From NCBI GenBank assembly GCA_949128115.1, contig CASBRS010000033.1, positions 186,001 through 250,000 of the forward strand: DNA of 64,000 nt, in the 5' to 3' direction. Below the pieces are notes generated by a model. The model was not told where the DNA came from. It made no database searches and was given only the letters and a program-made list of their open reading frames with translations. The stretch comes from Anaspis maculata. Taxonomy: Eukaryota > Arthropoda > Insecta > Coleoptera > Scraptiidae. This document shows positions 29,555-41,109 of this stretch, piece after piece (the first letter of the stretch is position 1; each line of letters begins with the position of its first letter). The position numbers and the translations under genes were made by a program.

Positions 29555-29885
29555 TATCGGATAGATTTTGAATAATTGAATGGTAAAGTTCTTAAATTTG
29601 ACATTTTTTATTATTTGACAGATGACAGAGAGGGCAGTACTTTTAACTGGTCTGAATACAGTTTTTCACGGGCTTTCAAATGACATATGGCAAGTCGAGT
29701 TCTGTGAGATATAGCTTCTGACATTTGAATATAGTGACAGTTCAGTTTGACAGATGACAGTCAAAAACTAATAGGCACATTCCACGAAAGAACCACGACC
29801 GCAACCAATTTTTAAGTCGATCGGATCAACGGGTCAACACAGACACACACAGACACACGCACGCACGCACACACACACGCATGCT
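29555..29885 (-). mobile_element. Repeat family A fragment ending in (CACG/CACA)n
   Basis: Conserved words TGACAGATGACAGTCAAAAA, AGTCGATCGGATCAACGGG and TTCTGTGAGATATAGCTTCT are followed by a CA/CACG-rich microsatellite (29838-29882). The hairpin half is missing, so the copy stops at the microsatellite. Confidence 0.65.
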
Positions 29886-30113
29886 TGGAATTTGGAGAAA
29901 CACTTCAATAACTTCTGATAGGGCTTTTTTTGAGGGCCAATTGCCTCTTTTAATTTTTCACATTGCTACGGTACAGCTTTGCCCTGCCGAGGACAAAAAC
30001 TGATTTTATCTCTGCCCGCTAGAGACTGGTGGACTCAAAACTTGCGTCATAAGGTACATGATTTTAACCCTGTAGGTCTAATGTGCGTTGATAAGGTTGT
30101 TAAAAATTTTTAT

Positions 30114-30342
30114 GGCCCGTATTCATAGTCAGATCTTATGTCTTAAGACGACCCTATTCAATTTTGATACGCTGATTTCTCCCAAACACAACCTTAAGAA
30201 GATGTAGGGGTATTTGATTATGTTGTAAAATATTCACAAGATGATAACTGTATGTATAAAACCATCTTGGTTCAAGCCTGTGTCTGAATAAACATGGTCT
30301 CAAGACCACCTTATATATAAGATCCGACTATGAATACGGGCC
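30114..30342. mobile_element. 229-bp MITE with GGCCCGTATTCATAGTC ends
   Basis: Terminal inverted repeat GGCCCGTATTCATAGTC followed by AGATCTTAT (left) and GGATCTTAT (right), flanked by TAT on both sides. The two arms also share an ACC-CTT/AAGGTGGTC-type inner block. No coding capacity. A three-base target duplication would fit a PIF/Harbinger-type element, but this is inference. Confidence 0.75.
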
Positions 30343-30389
30343 TATGTCTTACATTTCAGACCGGGGGCTTTAGGCTGGTATAGGCTTGT

Positions 30390-32590
30390 CAATTTTCGAA
30401 AAATGTCAAAAATTTACGTCATAAGGTACATGAATGAAACCAACGGGCTTTTGTGTGGGAACATTCCCTTAGTCAAAAATCGGGTCACAAGAAATTTTTT
30501 TTAGGGCTCTCGGTCCATAAGACAAGTTTGAAATTTTTAAAAACGGCCAAAATTTACCTCCTCCTGGAGACTTCTCCTTTGGCATAATTTTAGGGATGAA
30601 AAACAATTCTCACATGATTTTTTACGCAGGTTTCGAATCTGTCCACAAATTTTTTTTGTTGGAACATCGCTTACAGGGTGCAACATTGAAAATTTTCTCT
30701 AAAATCGTACACCCTGTATTTTAACATAGAAATCGATTCCGTTTTTCATCCTGATTACAAATACAGAATGTCTCATAATTAGCATGCAATACTTCACCAG
30801 CAGATTCTGCGACCCAAACTAAGAAAAAAAGTTTCCGTAAACATAGGTCAAAAAATGCTTCATAAGCGAGCTACAGCCCTCTAAAAGTGGTACCGTGAAG
30901 ATGGTTCTTATTTAATATCTGCGAAACTGTTGACAGCAGAATCATGAAATTTTGCACATCGGCCAAACTTCTTATTTCTAATAATATGCAATAATAATAA
31001 TTTCAAAATTCTATCTAGAAATGGGTCAGACTGTGAGGGGTTGGGGGTAAAATCACCCCAACTTTTTCAAGTGCTGTTTTTTTTTGCAATTTTAGCATGA
31101 AATTATGGAACCCCGAGGTATTTTGCATGAAAAACATCCCCTTGTTTAACTTCGATAGGAAGCACCGTTCTCGAGAGAAATCGATTTGAAAGTTACCCTA
31201 CATGTCATAAAAATTCATAATGAAAATCACAAAAAGACAGAGATTGAGCGTAGGCCATGAAACACGGAAAACGAGTACTATGTTTGAGAAAAAAAATAAT
31301 AATCGAGACAGGTGACAGGCCAGAGCACGACAATTACAGAAGCCATACACAAAGTGCATGTCTGCCAGCTCTTGGTGTGTGAAACGTTCCATTTTTACGA
31401 AACAGTACCCGCAATAAAACTTCTTTAATTAGCTTTGAGGGGTTTCTGATTCAACTAAAAAAGTTGTTGACGGGAATCGGTCTTATTCTATTTTTTCGTC
31501 AAGTAGAAACTCCTCCAAAAAGAAAATGTACCTTTGCTATCAAATTTTGAAAAAATTTTATTTCGATTTCTGAAAATTCAAAAACTGGATAGCATTGACA
31601 ATGCATCTTTCCCCAAGAAAGTCGCATGCCAAATTTGAACTTTCTATTTTCAAAAAAAAAGGGTACCAAAAATTATTTCTGGAGACATGAAAAAGTGAAT
31701 TAGTAGAAATCAATTTTGTTACCTTTTGTTTGGAAATAGAGAGTTCAAATTTGGCGTGCAACTTTCTTGGGAAAAGATGCATTGTCGATCCTATCTAGTT
31801 TTTTGAATTTTCAAAAATCAAAAATTAAAAATTTTCGATTTTTTTTTGAAATTTCCAAAATTTGATAGCAATGTCCGTACATTTTCTTCTTGGAGGAGTT
31901 TCTACTTGACGAAAAAAGACAACTGATTCCCGTCAACACCTTTCCTAGACGCTCAGAAACCCCTTGAACACAACTTTCAAACACACTGTCACTTATTTCA
32001 TGAATCTGTCACCCTGTCCTAATTATTTTTCCCCCAACATAGTAGTCGTGTTCCATGGCCCACGCTCAATTTTTTTCTTTTTGTAATTTCATGATGAATT
32101 TTTATGACAGGTAGGGTAATTTTCAAATCGATTTTACTCAAGAACGGTGCTTCCTATCGGAGTTGAACGAAGGGACCTTTTTAATGCAAAATGCTTCGTT
32201 GTTTCATAACTTCATGCTGAAGTTGCAAAAAAAACGACACTTGAAAAAGTTGGGGTGATTTTACCCCCTACCTCCACAGTCTGACCCATTTCTGGATAAA
32301 ATTTTGAAATTATTATTATTGCATATTATTAGACTTTAAAAGATTGACCAATGTGCGAAATTTCATGATTCTGCTGTCAACAGTTTCGAAGATATTAAAT
32401 AAAAACCATCTTCAGGGTACTACTTTTAGAGGGCTGTAGCTCGCTTATGAAGCATTCTTTGAGGTATGTTTATGGGATTTTTTTTCTTATTTTCAGCCGT
32501 AGAATCTGCTGGTGAAGTATTATGCACGCTAATCCATGCATGTACCTTATGACGTGAATTTTTGGCCATTTTTTCGAAAATTGACAGGCT
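30390..32590. mobile_element. 2.2-kb foldback element
   Basis: Outer inverted match TGTCAATTTTCGAAAAA and ACGTCATAAGGTACATG (30393-30432 versus 32536-32590). The main arms run from AATACTTCACCAGCAGATTC (30788; right arm near 32520) through GCTTCATAAGCGAGCTACAG, CTGTTGACAGCAGAATCATG, TGCAATAATAATAATTTC, AATTCATGATG and TTTGAACTCTC-type words to a centre near 31640. The left arm has about 330 bp not present on the right. Minus-strand short frames are artefacts of the palindrome. Confidence 0.8.
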
Positions 32591-32639
32591 CCACACCACA
32601 CCACACCACACTACACAAGTTTCAGACGTTGGCATTTTT

Positions 32640-33025
32640 CATTATCCGACAGATAACAAGTTAGTACGGAATTACTTTCAACTGTTCTGGATACAGTTTT
32701 TTTAAGAGCTTTCAAATGACATATCGTAAGTCAAGTTGTTCACAGTGACACTTCTGCTTGACAGATGATAGCCAAAAACTAATCCGGTCATTCCAGAGTG
32801 AAACCATGTCCGCATACAAATTTTGGATCAGGTCAATCAGGTCAACGGTTCGGCAGTTATCGTGGAAGATCACAGACAGACATACACACTCACGGACAAA
32901 AATTCAATCTGGAAATGGTCCTAATCGACTTGGGAGACCTCAAAATGGATATATCCGGCATAATCTCAACTTTTTTTCCGCACGATTACAATACTCCCCC
33001 TCCGTGTTCGTGGGGCCGGGAAAGT
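32640..33025 (-). mobile_element. Repeat family A copy with terminal hairpin
   Basis: Read on -, it starts with the hairpin 32993-33025 and continues GTAATCGTGCGGAAAAAAAG, GATATATCC, CCCAAGTCGATTAGGACC. A short ACA-rich tract (32878-32900) takes the microsatellite position. Then come CGATAACTGCCGAACCG, GGTTTCACTCTGGAATGACC and TCATCTGTCAAGCAG. This is the most complete reverse-orientation copy. Confidence 0.75.
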
Positions 33026-33108
33026 AAAATGAGGTTTATAAACAAAACAATCATTTTAACCCATTTGAACAATTGTTATGTGATTATATAGAAAATAGAC
33101 TTGCCTTA

Positions 33109-33453
33109 AGGACGGAGCTCGGGACGGAGTTGAGTTGGTAAAATAATCGTTGCGAAATCAGTCCCTGTGGGCTTATTCCTTGACGGATTTTTACCATTCT
33201 GGTCTCTTTCGAAAGCTACAAGGATGTACCTGGGTTTGAACCAATTGACATTCCCAAAATTCGAACCAAAATTCAAAAATCGAAAAAAAAAAGGATTTTG
33301 GAAATGCCAATGAGCTCAAACCAAAGTTCATCCTTGTAGTTTTTGAAAGAAACCTAAATGATAAGATTCTGTCAAGGAATTAACCCACAGGGATTGATTC
33401 CGCAATGCTTATTTTATACCAATATAACTCCGCGTCCTCAACTCGGTCCTCAA
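33109..33453. mobile_element. Palindromic MITE family B copy
   Basis: Ends TTAAGGACGGAGCTCGGGAC and its inverted counterpart GTCCTCAACTCGGTCCTCAA, enclosing the family B core (CGTTGCGAAATC, GCTACAAGGATGTAC, CAATGAGCTCAAACCAAAG). It carries an extra roughly 30-bp A-rich insertion at the centre. Confidence 0.75.
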
Positions 33454-34328
33454 TGCATTACTTTCTCTTGTCACTGTTGCACTACAATAATTATTAGCAA
33501 CCGGTTTAGTACTTTAATTACTTTATTTTTCAAGACTTCAAGAATATTGATTCTCTATCCTCACACATTCTGTCGTTGTCGAATGCCACGACGCCAGTCC
33601 TTTCCCAAACCTAGCACCCCCGTCTGCTCGCCCTCTGCTCTTCTACCACCCCCTTCACCAGTGTCCCCACCCCTACCCAGCAAGCCGACTCCTCCAAAAT
33701 TACGGCGCGCCTCTAGCATCCTATATTGTACCATTTCTCTCTTTCCGTCCCAGTATCAACGCTTAATTTTTATTCCGACAATTTGATTTCCCTTAATCAT
33801 TTGAGGCTGGACGCTACAGTACCTAAACCTTCAGTTCCTGGAAAGCTCAACTGACTTTAAACTAGATACATAATTAAATTTCCAACCACGCTCATTTCAC
33901 TCGAAAATTTATAAAGCAGCAACGGTGTTGAAATTCAAACAAAATAAAAAGTCTGTTGTAGAGCGACGAAAGATTTTCTAGACATTAGTGATGATTTTGA
34001 TCCTAGTGTCCCTTCGGGAAGAGGGGATTTAATGTGGAAATTGTTGGAAAAACTCCAACTTCATTTTGCGTCCATTGTTGGGTCTACATTGCAACGCTTA
34101 CAATTCCCCTTTACTCTTTCTGGATCAGCCCAAGAAACTACCTCCCAGATCAGTGGGGCTACCGTAGCTCAATCGGACGGAGGGGGTGGGTTAAGCTCGT
34201 GAAAATTGAAAATAAAACAAAAATGCAAAGAGCGCCACACTCTTTTAACCCACTGACCGGTTAAGAGTGAAAACCTGAAGCAATTTCCAGACCGGCTGAT
34301 CCGAAAGATTCTTCAAAAGTCGAAGAAG

Positions 34329-34364
<36 letters not shown>

Positions 34365-34850
34365 CAAGGGTTGGGGGGGAAATGCAATGAAAGAAAACCT
34401 TTACACCCATACAAGCATGCATATATTTAATTTTTTCCCCAAAACATAGTTCACAAAAATACAAACAATATGCGATGAAATAAATCACGGCGTAAACAAT
34501 AATTATTCGGATTCCGATAAGAGTGTTATCGCAGTGAACACGCATTTGAGTGCTCTCCTAAGAATACGCGAAAACCACGTGTTTACAGTAGTGTTTTCAT
34601 CCAGTTTTTTCGACCAACCTGCCATTCTTCGCACCCAGGACTCGTCTTGGACCAAACCATTTATGGAAACATCCTTCTAATGTAGGTTTATTCTCAACAG
34701 AAACAGGTCAGTGGTATCTATCCAAAGTTATATCTCGGCAAAAACATCACTTTTTGCTGGATGCCAGGTGCGCCCGGCAGTGGCGTATCAATTGCTTACA
34801 ATTGAATCCACTACGCTTTCAAACTGAATAAGAAGGCTTCTGACTACAGA
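33454..34850. other. Unassigned sequence with a (GA)n microsatellite
   Basis: Contains a cytosine/proline-rich frame (33358-33786 on +) with no recognisable family, and a (GA)n tract at 34331-34362. Part of 34680-34870 could be the LINE 5' region because the ORF1 frame starts at about 34870. I cannot show a gene. Confidence 0.35.
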
Positions 34851-34869
34851 AGCTCATCCACACACACAA

Positions 34870-35510
34870 ACAGTACACAAAACAACACCCCTTCTTATGT
34901 TAACGCTGCCAAGACTCGCCCTTCAATAGTATACTCAAAAAAAGAACGAGCAATTATTATGAACATCAACGAAGAATTAACAAGAATCGATTATGTGAAA
35001 TCTGTTGGTAAAATTGTGGGTCCTAAAAACATCATGTTTGCCTCTCGGATTTCAAACGATCGCATGTGCATTTATTTGTCATCCCCACAGATGGTTCATG
35101 ATCTAACAAGTAAGTACAAGTCTATTACTATAAAAGGTGTCGACATAGGAATCCGAAAACTGATTACTCCCTCCAAAAGAATAATAATATCAAGCGTTTG
35201 CCAATCAATTCCGGATAAAATCAATGAACAAGAGATCAAGAATACTGGACTGAAACTGATTTCACCAATATCTTTTCTCAGAGCAGGTTATGGTTATGAG
35301 GATAAAGAGTACACTCACGTCTTGAGTTTAAGAAGGCACGTTTATGCCTCCCCCGATGAGAATATTGAATTAGGTAACTCCATCTTTGGTCATTAACTAT
35401 GAAAATACTAGTTATCGCATCTTCCTAACATATGACGATCTTACATGTTTTATCTCTGCGGTCAGCAGGGGCATATCTCTAGCTCTTGTCGGACCCAACA
35501 ACAACAGAAA
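34870..35510 (+). pseudogene. LINE ORF1 N-terminal half
   Basis: The frame reads SYVNAAKTRP shortly before MNINEELTRIDYVKSVGKIV, then CIYLSSPQMV, RKLITPSKRIIISSVCQSIP and LISPISFLRAGYGYE. This is the conserved nucleic-acid-binding region of I-factor/jockey-type ORF1 proteins. After the stop at 35396, about 35440-35490 encodes a CCHC zinc knuckle (LCGQQGHISSSC) in shifted frames. The start codon is upstream of the visible M at 34959. Coding ends where the inserted element begins. Confidence 0.7.
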
Positions 35511-35929
35511 CAACGCTCAGTATCGCTGACCTTGTAGTCCGGTGGATTAGCGCCTAAACTATGCATTTTGTGATAAAGCAAAGAGCTTCTGGATTAACAT
35601 TCTTGAGACTGAACTTGACAATTCTAGAAATGGCGCCAACGAGTTTGGTGTGGCAGGTGACCTCAGGAGCCATCCAGAGCTGTAAAAGAACCAAAACCTT
35701 CCATGTTCCTCGAAGGCACCCAAATACATGACACCTCGATGCGCTGATACCCTATGGGGAGGAATTGACAAAATATGTCGATGCTTATCACGTAAGGGGG
35801 CTGAGGAGAAGGCATTTTTGTCTTTGAAGGCGATTTATGGTTTTCATCAATCCTGAACGAATATAAAGAAGTTTGGTATTATTTTTGACTAAAATCGACG
35901 TTCTGAGTTCGAATAAAGTGTTTAAATTA

Positions 35930-36110
35930 CGTTAGAAACATGTTTGAACAAGTTTAGGTAAAAAAACACGCTTTTTTCATATTCAACTTCAACCTCATGG
36001 TTTTCACTCCTCACCACAGGTATTCCATTAATTCTTGCATATTCAATTACTTTCAACTTTTCTTCGATTGAAAAAGATGCATTAGATATGCTTCTCATCT
36101 TTACAAGCTT
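35930..36110 (-). pseudogene. Possible helix-turn-helix fragment
   Basis: The minus-strand frame contains SFSIEEKLKVIEYARINGIP followed by VVRSENHEVEVEYEK. EEKL.VIEYA...G...  resembles the first helices of Brinker/CENP-B/pogo-type DNA-binding domains, often found in transposases. Only this short run is convincing; the rest of a transposase is absent. Tentative. Confidence 0.3.
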
Positions 36111-36379
36111 ATAGAAGTGTCTGGTCGCGAGGGCGGTTTTGCGTGAACACGGCACCTGTAAGTGACGCATGCTTCACTTTAAAAACGTGTTGCGTCATAA
36201 ATAAAGGCTCTATTGTACGGTTTTCAACTTTGTCTTGCAGAGGAAGAATTGTTCTTCCTTGTAAAAGCAACAAACATGATATCGAAGCTGTATCGCATGC
36301 ACAATATGACTTTTCGTGTAAAGGTGCGTCAATTACAGTGTTCAAAGTTGACAAAAATTAACTTTCGGAACAAATCCTT

Positions 36380-36740
36380 CTAATCATCTTGTAAAAACAA
36401 AAGACATATCCAGTGTATGTTTTTCATCATTAAGAGACCTGTGACTGATACAATATATAACAATTTCGATTCCAGATGTTTTCGAAAAATTATTAACCTG
36501 CAGTAAAAACTTTGATATTTTCCCTGATTTTTCTTCTGAATCGAGATACCGAGTAATGCGATCCAAGGGACATCGATACTGCATTTTGGGTTAGGGCAAC
36601 GAATTTTTTCATGTTTGAACCTTATACCAATAAACATGATTTGACCCGCAGCACTTGAAATTTCGTCGATAAGGATAAGGCAAACTTTGAAGATAAAAGA
36701 ACTTTCACAAAACGACCATTGAGTATCGCCATGTCTCATA
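36380..36740 (-). pseudogene. Possible Pif1/Helitron-type helicase fragment
   Basis: The 119-codon frame contains LILIDEISSAAGQIMFIGIR, a hydrophobic strand followed by DEIS as in the Walker B motif of Pif1-family helicases. An IALLG segment further on is in a place loosely matching the next motif. No Walker A or other motif is intact nearby. If correct, the 2.4-kb insertion carries or captured part of a Helitron or Pif1-like gene. Confidence 0.3.
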
Positions 36741-36919
36741 AAGGAAGCTTATGAGTCCATTAGAAATTTTGGCAGCAATTGTCGCCGTGTTCGTTCCATT
36801 CTCCAAACTTGAAAAAAAAACATTCCTTTTTGATGTTAAGAAACCTGTTCTTCCTTTTTGACAAAGAAACCATAAATTATGATGTTCTATTAAGTAATCA
36901 GCCAAATCACATTCCGTAA

Positions 36920-37245
36920 GTCTAATTCCCTGGTAGAAAAATGCCCATGGGCACATTTTGGAACACATATGTGCCCCATGGCATTGGTTACCATGGGGAT
37001 GTGCCCAATATACCCATGTGCACCATGAAGATGTGCTCAACGTTCCCATGTGCATCATTTAGATGTGTTCAACGTTCCCATGTGCATCATCAGGATGTGC
37101 TCAAAATACAGGAGGATCTGCCCAACGTGCTCATGTGTACCAACCATAGTCACATCTCCATGAATACATTGAGCACATCCCCATGGTGCACATGGATACG
37201 TTGAGCACATCCTCACAGTGCACATGAATCATCATCACATCCACA
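36920..37245. repeat. Degenerate ATGTGC/GAGCACATCC array with inverted halves
   Basis: Units of about 40 bp with CCCATGTGCATCAT and GGATGTGCTCAACG occur in direct orientation at 36990-37110 and in inverted orientation (TTGAGCACATCC, GTGCACATGGAT) at 37165-37240. The array can therefore fold back on itself. Open frames across it are repeat artefacts. Confidence 0.65.
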
Positions 37246-37284
37246 TCAAATAGCACCCCCAAGGTATTAGGTATATTATGTAAT

Positions 37285-37360
37285 AGCCTACCTGGAGGCT
37301 GTGAACAATCTGTAACACCCTGTTACCTACAGGCTGTGAACAATCTGTAACACCCTGTAC
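37285..37360. repeat. Tandem duplication of a 38-bp unit
   Basis: Two adjacent copies of AGGCTGTGAACAATCTGTAA-CACCCTGT preceded by TACCT.. lie at about 37290-37322 and 37325-37360. They are near-identical, suggesting a recent local duplication. Confidence 0.75.
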
Positions 37361-37959
37361 ATGAAAAGAGGCAAAAAATTATAGATAGGTAACTAATATT
37401 TTAGAGTCCTCATGAAAATTGACAATGGAAAGTTTTTTTAAGATCATTGCAAAGAGAAAGGCCCCAAGAAAAGGGTTGTAATGTCGGTGTGTGAACACCC
37501 TGTATATTATGGAATTAATGATTTGCTGATGAACAAGAACAGAAGTCAAAATTAAAGTCTCGCGAAATGTGTAAAATGCTCACTGCTTCATCAAATAAAA
37601 AGAAAAATCAATTTTTCCTCAAGAACACGCCATCAACATGCTTGATTGCTATACTTACTCCACAAGCAACACAAATAGGACTGCTTCCAACAAGAAAGGC
37701 TGCAACACGATACAAATAAATTATTTGTGATCGTTTTCGAGCTTTTAAATAACAGCAACGAAATTTTTGTTCTTCCATACTTACGGATGGCTCCTGAGGT
37801 CGCCTGCCACACTAAACTCGTTGGCGCCAATTCTGGAATTGTCAAGTTGAATCTCAAGGACGTAAATCCAGAAGCCCCTTGCTTTATCACAAAATGCATA
37901 GTTTAGGCATTTTTTGGCGCTAATCCACCGGACTATTGGAAAATCTTGAAGTCGACTTA

Positions 37960-38538
37960 CAAAAAGGTTCATGAAAACGCCCCCCTCCATCAGAGAGCTT
38001 AGACTCACCGGCAATAGATGAACATATGGATAAATCACAAGACCCTTTCGATGAAATTGAAGCATCTCAGGAATCTCTATCTACCCCCTTTGTTAAGCCT
38101 AGAAATCTACCAAAAAAACAGAAAATCTCGAAACCTGACACCGAGCTCACGAAAAACAAAATTTCTAGCTCCTCGGAATCTCTCAGCATGGACGCAGATT
38201 TCGAGATCATCCAAACTCTTATTGATAAAAACCCCAAAGCATTTCCCCTAACCTTTGACGTTTTCAAGGGCTTCCTTGAGAATTGTAAAGAAAACAATAA
38301 CCCACTACTCGAAGCTAAACGGTGCACAAATGATGTTGATTCGCTGATAAATATGATGTTTGAAATATACAATCTAGAAAACAGATCTATGAAAGGAAAG
38401 TTCACCCGCATCCAGGAAAAAATCAAAAATCTCATGAAAGGCGAGGAAAACACAATGAATCATCCACGAACACAAAGTAATACTTCTCTTGACTCACAAG
38501 AAGAAAATCTATCCCAATCTGATCTCGATTTATTCTGA
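37960..38538 (+). pseudogene. LINE ORF1 C-terminal half
   Basis: The 170-codon frame starting MDKSQDPFDEIEASQESLS is acidic/serine-rich and ends SQSDLDLF at 38538, 13 bp before the ORF2 start. The position, just 3' of the insertion and just 5' of the endonuclease, makes it the tail of ORF1. The first methionine is not the native start. Confidence 0.6.
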
Positions 38539-38550
38539 TATTTATTCAAC

Positions 38551-39110
38551 ATGTTTATTTTACAGTGGAATCTGAATGGGTATTATACCCCTCTACCGAA
38601 ACTAAAACTACTAATCGCTGAGGATAACCCCCCCCCCATAATTTGCCTACAGGAAACTCACTTAAAAAGTGATCCCAGCCTCAAGGGTTATAAATGTTTC
38701 TCTAAACATCGTCTTGACAGAGGAAGATCAAGTGGTTGAGTCTCCTCTTTTGTAAGTTTGAATTACACCACGAATGAACTTAATCTAAACACCAACTTGG
38801 AAGCTGTCGCTTTCTCCATACAACTCAAAATTAAAATCTTCATCTGCAACATTTATATTCCTCCCAACAGAGAAATCATCCAACAAGAGCTATCAGACTT
38901 CCTCGACCAAATACCGACTCCACGCATGATACTAGGTGATTTCAATTCCTCTAAATGCTCTCCTAAATGGAATCTTGGAAGCGCCTTCAATATTCTGACG
39001 AAATTGATAGTAAACTTGAGTCCAAGTCCTTCAGCGGAAAAGACATCAATAAGTCCGTCCAAGAATTTACCAACATCATGTTGTCTGCTGCCCACAACCA
39101 TATGGTAAAT
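38551..39110 (+). pseudogene. LINE ORF2 endonuclease domain, broken
   Basis: Begins MFILQWNLNGYYTPLPKLKL and IICLQETHLK, the start of an APE-type endonuclease (catalytic Asn and Glu in QWNLNG and QETHL). A TGA at 38737-38739 interrupts it. The frame resumes with IFICNIYIPPN and MILGDFNSSK (the GDFN motif). After GDFN the expected downstream motifs are missing and the next recognisable sequence belongs to the linker before RT, so I infer a deletion of at least 200 bp. Confidence 0.75.
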
Positions 39111-39229
39111 CTTCTATTCCAAAGAATCGTAAACCAGTACCGTGGTGGAACAAACAAGTTGCAGAAACAACTAAAAACAGCAAAAATGCATTTAACAGAT
39201 TTAAAAGAACTAATTCCCCAGAAAATCTA

Positions 39230-40537
39230 TTGATCTTCAAAAAACTTAGAGCACGAGCAAGGTATGTAGTTAAAAAAAGCAGGAAAGAATCTTTTGAAAA
39301 CTATGTTTCGACTATCAATCCCTCGACTCTAGCGTCAGAGGTGTGGAATAAAGTAAGACAGCTCAAGTCTATAACTCGCCCCAAAATTGCAACTATTAAA
39401 AATAACAACCAAATATACGACACCGACAACGACATAGCTGAAATCATGGCCGAACACTTTTGTGCAAATTCCAGTGATTCAAACTTCGACCAAGACTTCC
39501 TGCAGTACAAAAGAAACAGGGAATCTCGAGGGGTAGATGAACACCTTACAAGCAACTTACATCCCTTAAATTTACTTACTTCGGCAGATCTCGAAGAAGC
39601 ATTACAATCATCCAAAGACACTTGCCCCGGCCCTGACGACATTCCTTACGCCTTTCTCAAGAACTTGTCATGTAGTGCTAAGCTGAAACTACTGGATATT
39701 TACAACGAAATCTGGCAAACTCAAAAATCTCCGAACTCTTGGTCTCGCTCTACAGTCCTGCCCCTCCTAAAACCTAATAAACCAGCCGATGAAAAAAATT
39801 CATACCGTCCAATATCGCTAACTTGCACAATGTGCAAAGTTTTAGAGAGAATCATCAACAATCGCCTGAACTGGCACCTGGAAAAATCCAATTTACTCCA
39901 TCCTGGGCAAAATGGTTTCAGAAAGCATCGTTCAACTATTGACAACATTGTGCAACTTGATTCGGAAATACGTGAAGCCTTCGCTGTGAAACAAAGTCTG
40001 CTGGCAATCTTTTTCGACGTAGAGAAGGCTTACGATATGACTTGGACTCGACCAATCATAGACAAATTAATTGAGTGGGGAATTAAGGGGAACATTCTTG
40101 CCTTTATCCAAAACTTTATGAAAAACTGGACATTTAAGGTGAAAGGTCATACTACATTCTCACAAACAAAAGGTCTAGAAAACGGTGTTCCCCAAAGATC
40201 TGAAATAAGTGTGACGCTCTTTTTGATAGCGGTCAACGAGATACTTAAAAAGATCAAATCTCCCGTCCGCTGCGGCCTGTTTGCAGATGACCTAATCATA
40301 TATCTTCGGGGAAAGGATCCTGAATCCACGCAAAGAATCTTACAGTCCACCTTACATACCATCGAAAATTTGAGCAAAACATCGGGCTTCAAATTCTCTG
40401 TTCAAAAAACACACTGCATCAACTTTAGCAAGTCCAAGCAGTTAAGATCACCACTTCTCCGCCTCCACGGCAAAAGCCTGAAATTCTCTAACTCAGCAAA
40501 GTTCTTGGGTGTCATTTTTGATCATAAATTGTCCTGA
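39230..40537 (+). pseudogene. LINE ORF2 reverse transcriptase domain
   Basis: 435-codon frame with non-LTR RT motifs: GPDDIPYAFLKNL, SWSRSTVLPLLKPNKPADEK, NSYRPISLTCTMCKVLERII (RPISL), FRKHRSTIDNIVQL, AIFFDVEKAYDMTW (FD.EKAYD), GVPQRSEISVTLFLIAVNEI and the catalytic FADDLIIYL. In GVPQRSEIS the usual GS/V is substituted, and a TGA at 40535-40537 ends the frame. The next frame (40580-40981) continues the C-terminal part with LIRSKLDYG. Confidence 0.88.
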
Positions 40538-40579
40538 GAAAACCACAAGAGTCAAGTAAAAAAGTCCTGCATCCACGGT

Positions 40580-40981
40580 TTGAACCTCATGAAGGTCTTA
40601 TCCAACCATTCCTGGGGAGCAGACTCTAGGACCCTATTGATGATATATCAAAGTCTGATAAGGTCCAAGCTGGACTATGGTGCCATTGCATATATGACCA
40701 CTAGAAAATCATATCTTAATTCCATCAAAACTATACAATCAATGGCTATAAAAATTGCGACTGAGGCCTTCTGCACAACACCGGTGGAAAGTCTACTCGC
40801 ACTAGTCAATGAGCTTCCTCTTGAACTACGCACTAAGCGTATGACCCTGAACTACGCAATAAACATTTCAGCCAACCCAAAAAGCCCAAACTATGACTTG
40901 GTATTTTCAGACAGGCACAAAGATCTTCACAACTCTAACAGGAACATTATCCCACCCCTGCACAAAAGACTCAATCCCTGA
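40580..40981 (+). pseudogene. LINE ORF2 post-RT region
   Basis: Continues ORF2 after a nonsense codon: LLMIYQSLIRSKLDYGAIAY, then QSMAIKIATEAFCTTPVESL and LPLELRTKRMTL. These are the thumb/connection motifs of I-like and jockey-like elements (SLIRSKLDYG, R.ATGAF.T.P...L). It ends in a stop before RNase H. Confidence 0.75.
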
Positions 40982-41109
40982 AACCTTGCCTTGGCAAAAC
41001 TCCTCGAATCCACCTTGGAAACTACATGTAGTACAAACAATTCTTGAAATCGCGAAAAACAAAAAATCGGAAATGAACCACACTGATCAGGGCAAACTTT
41101 CTGGAAATC

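Larger units (their letters stand above)
35538..37945. mobile_element. 2.4-kb insertion in LINE ORF1 with inverted coding ends
   Basis: About 150 bp at 35538-35685 and, inverted, at 37790-37945 are homologous. They share AGTCCGGTGGATTAGCGCC, AACTATGCATTTTGTGATAA, GGCGCCAACGAGTTT and GACCTCAGGAGCCATCC. Both copies keep the reading frame NYAFCDKA..FWI..LE..LDNSR.GANEF.VAGDLRSHP. LINE ORF1 sequence abuts on both sides, so this is one inserted unit. Inside are helicase-like and HTH-like remnants, two short tandem arrays and no complete frame. Confidence 0.6.

Noticed and set aside
35559..35771. Minus-strand 70-aa frame near the left end of the LINE insertion
   Set aside because: The plus strand carries the in-frame homologous peptide of this end; the minus frame is its shadow.
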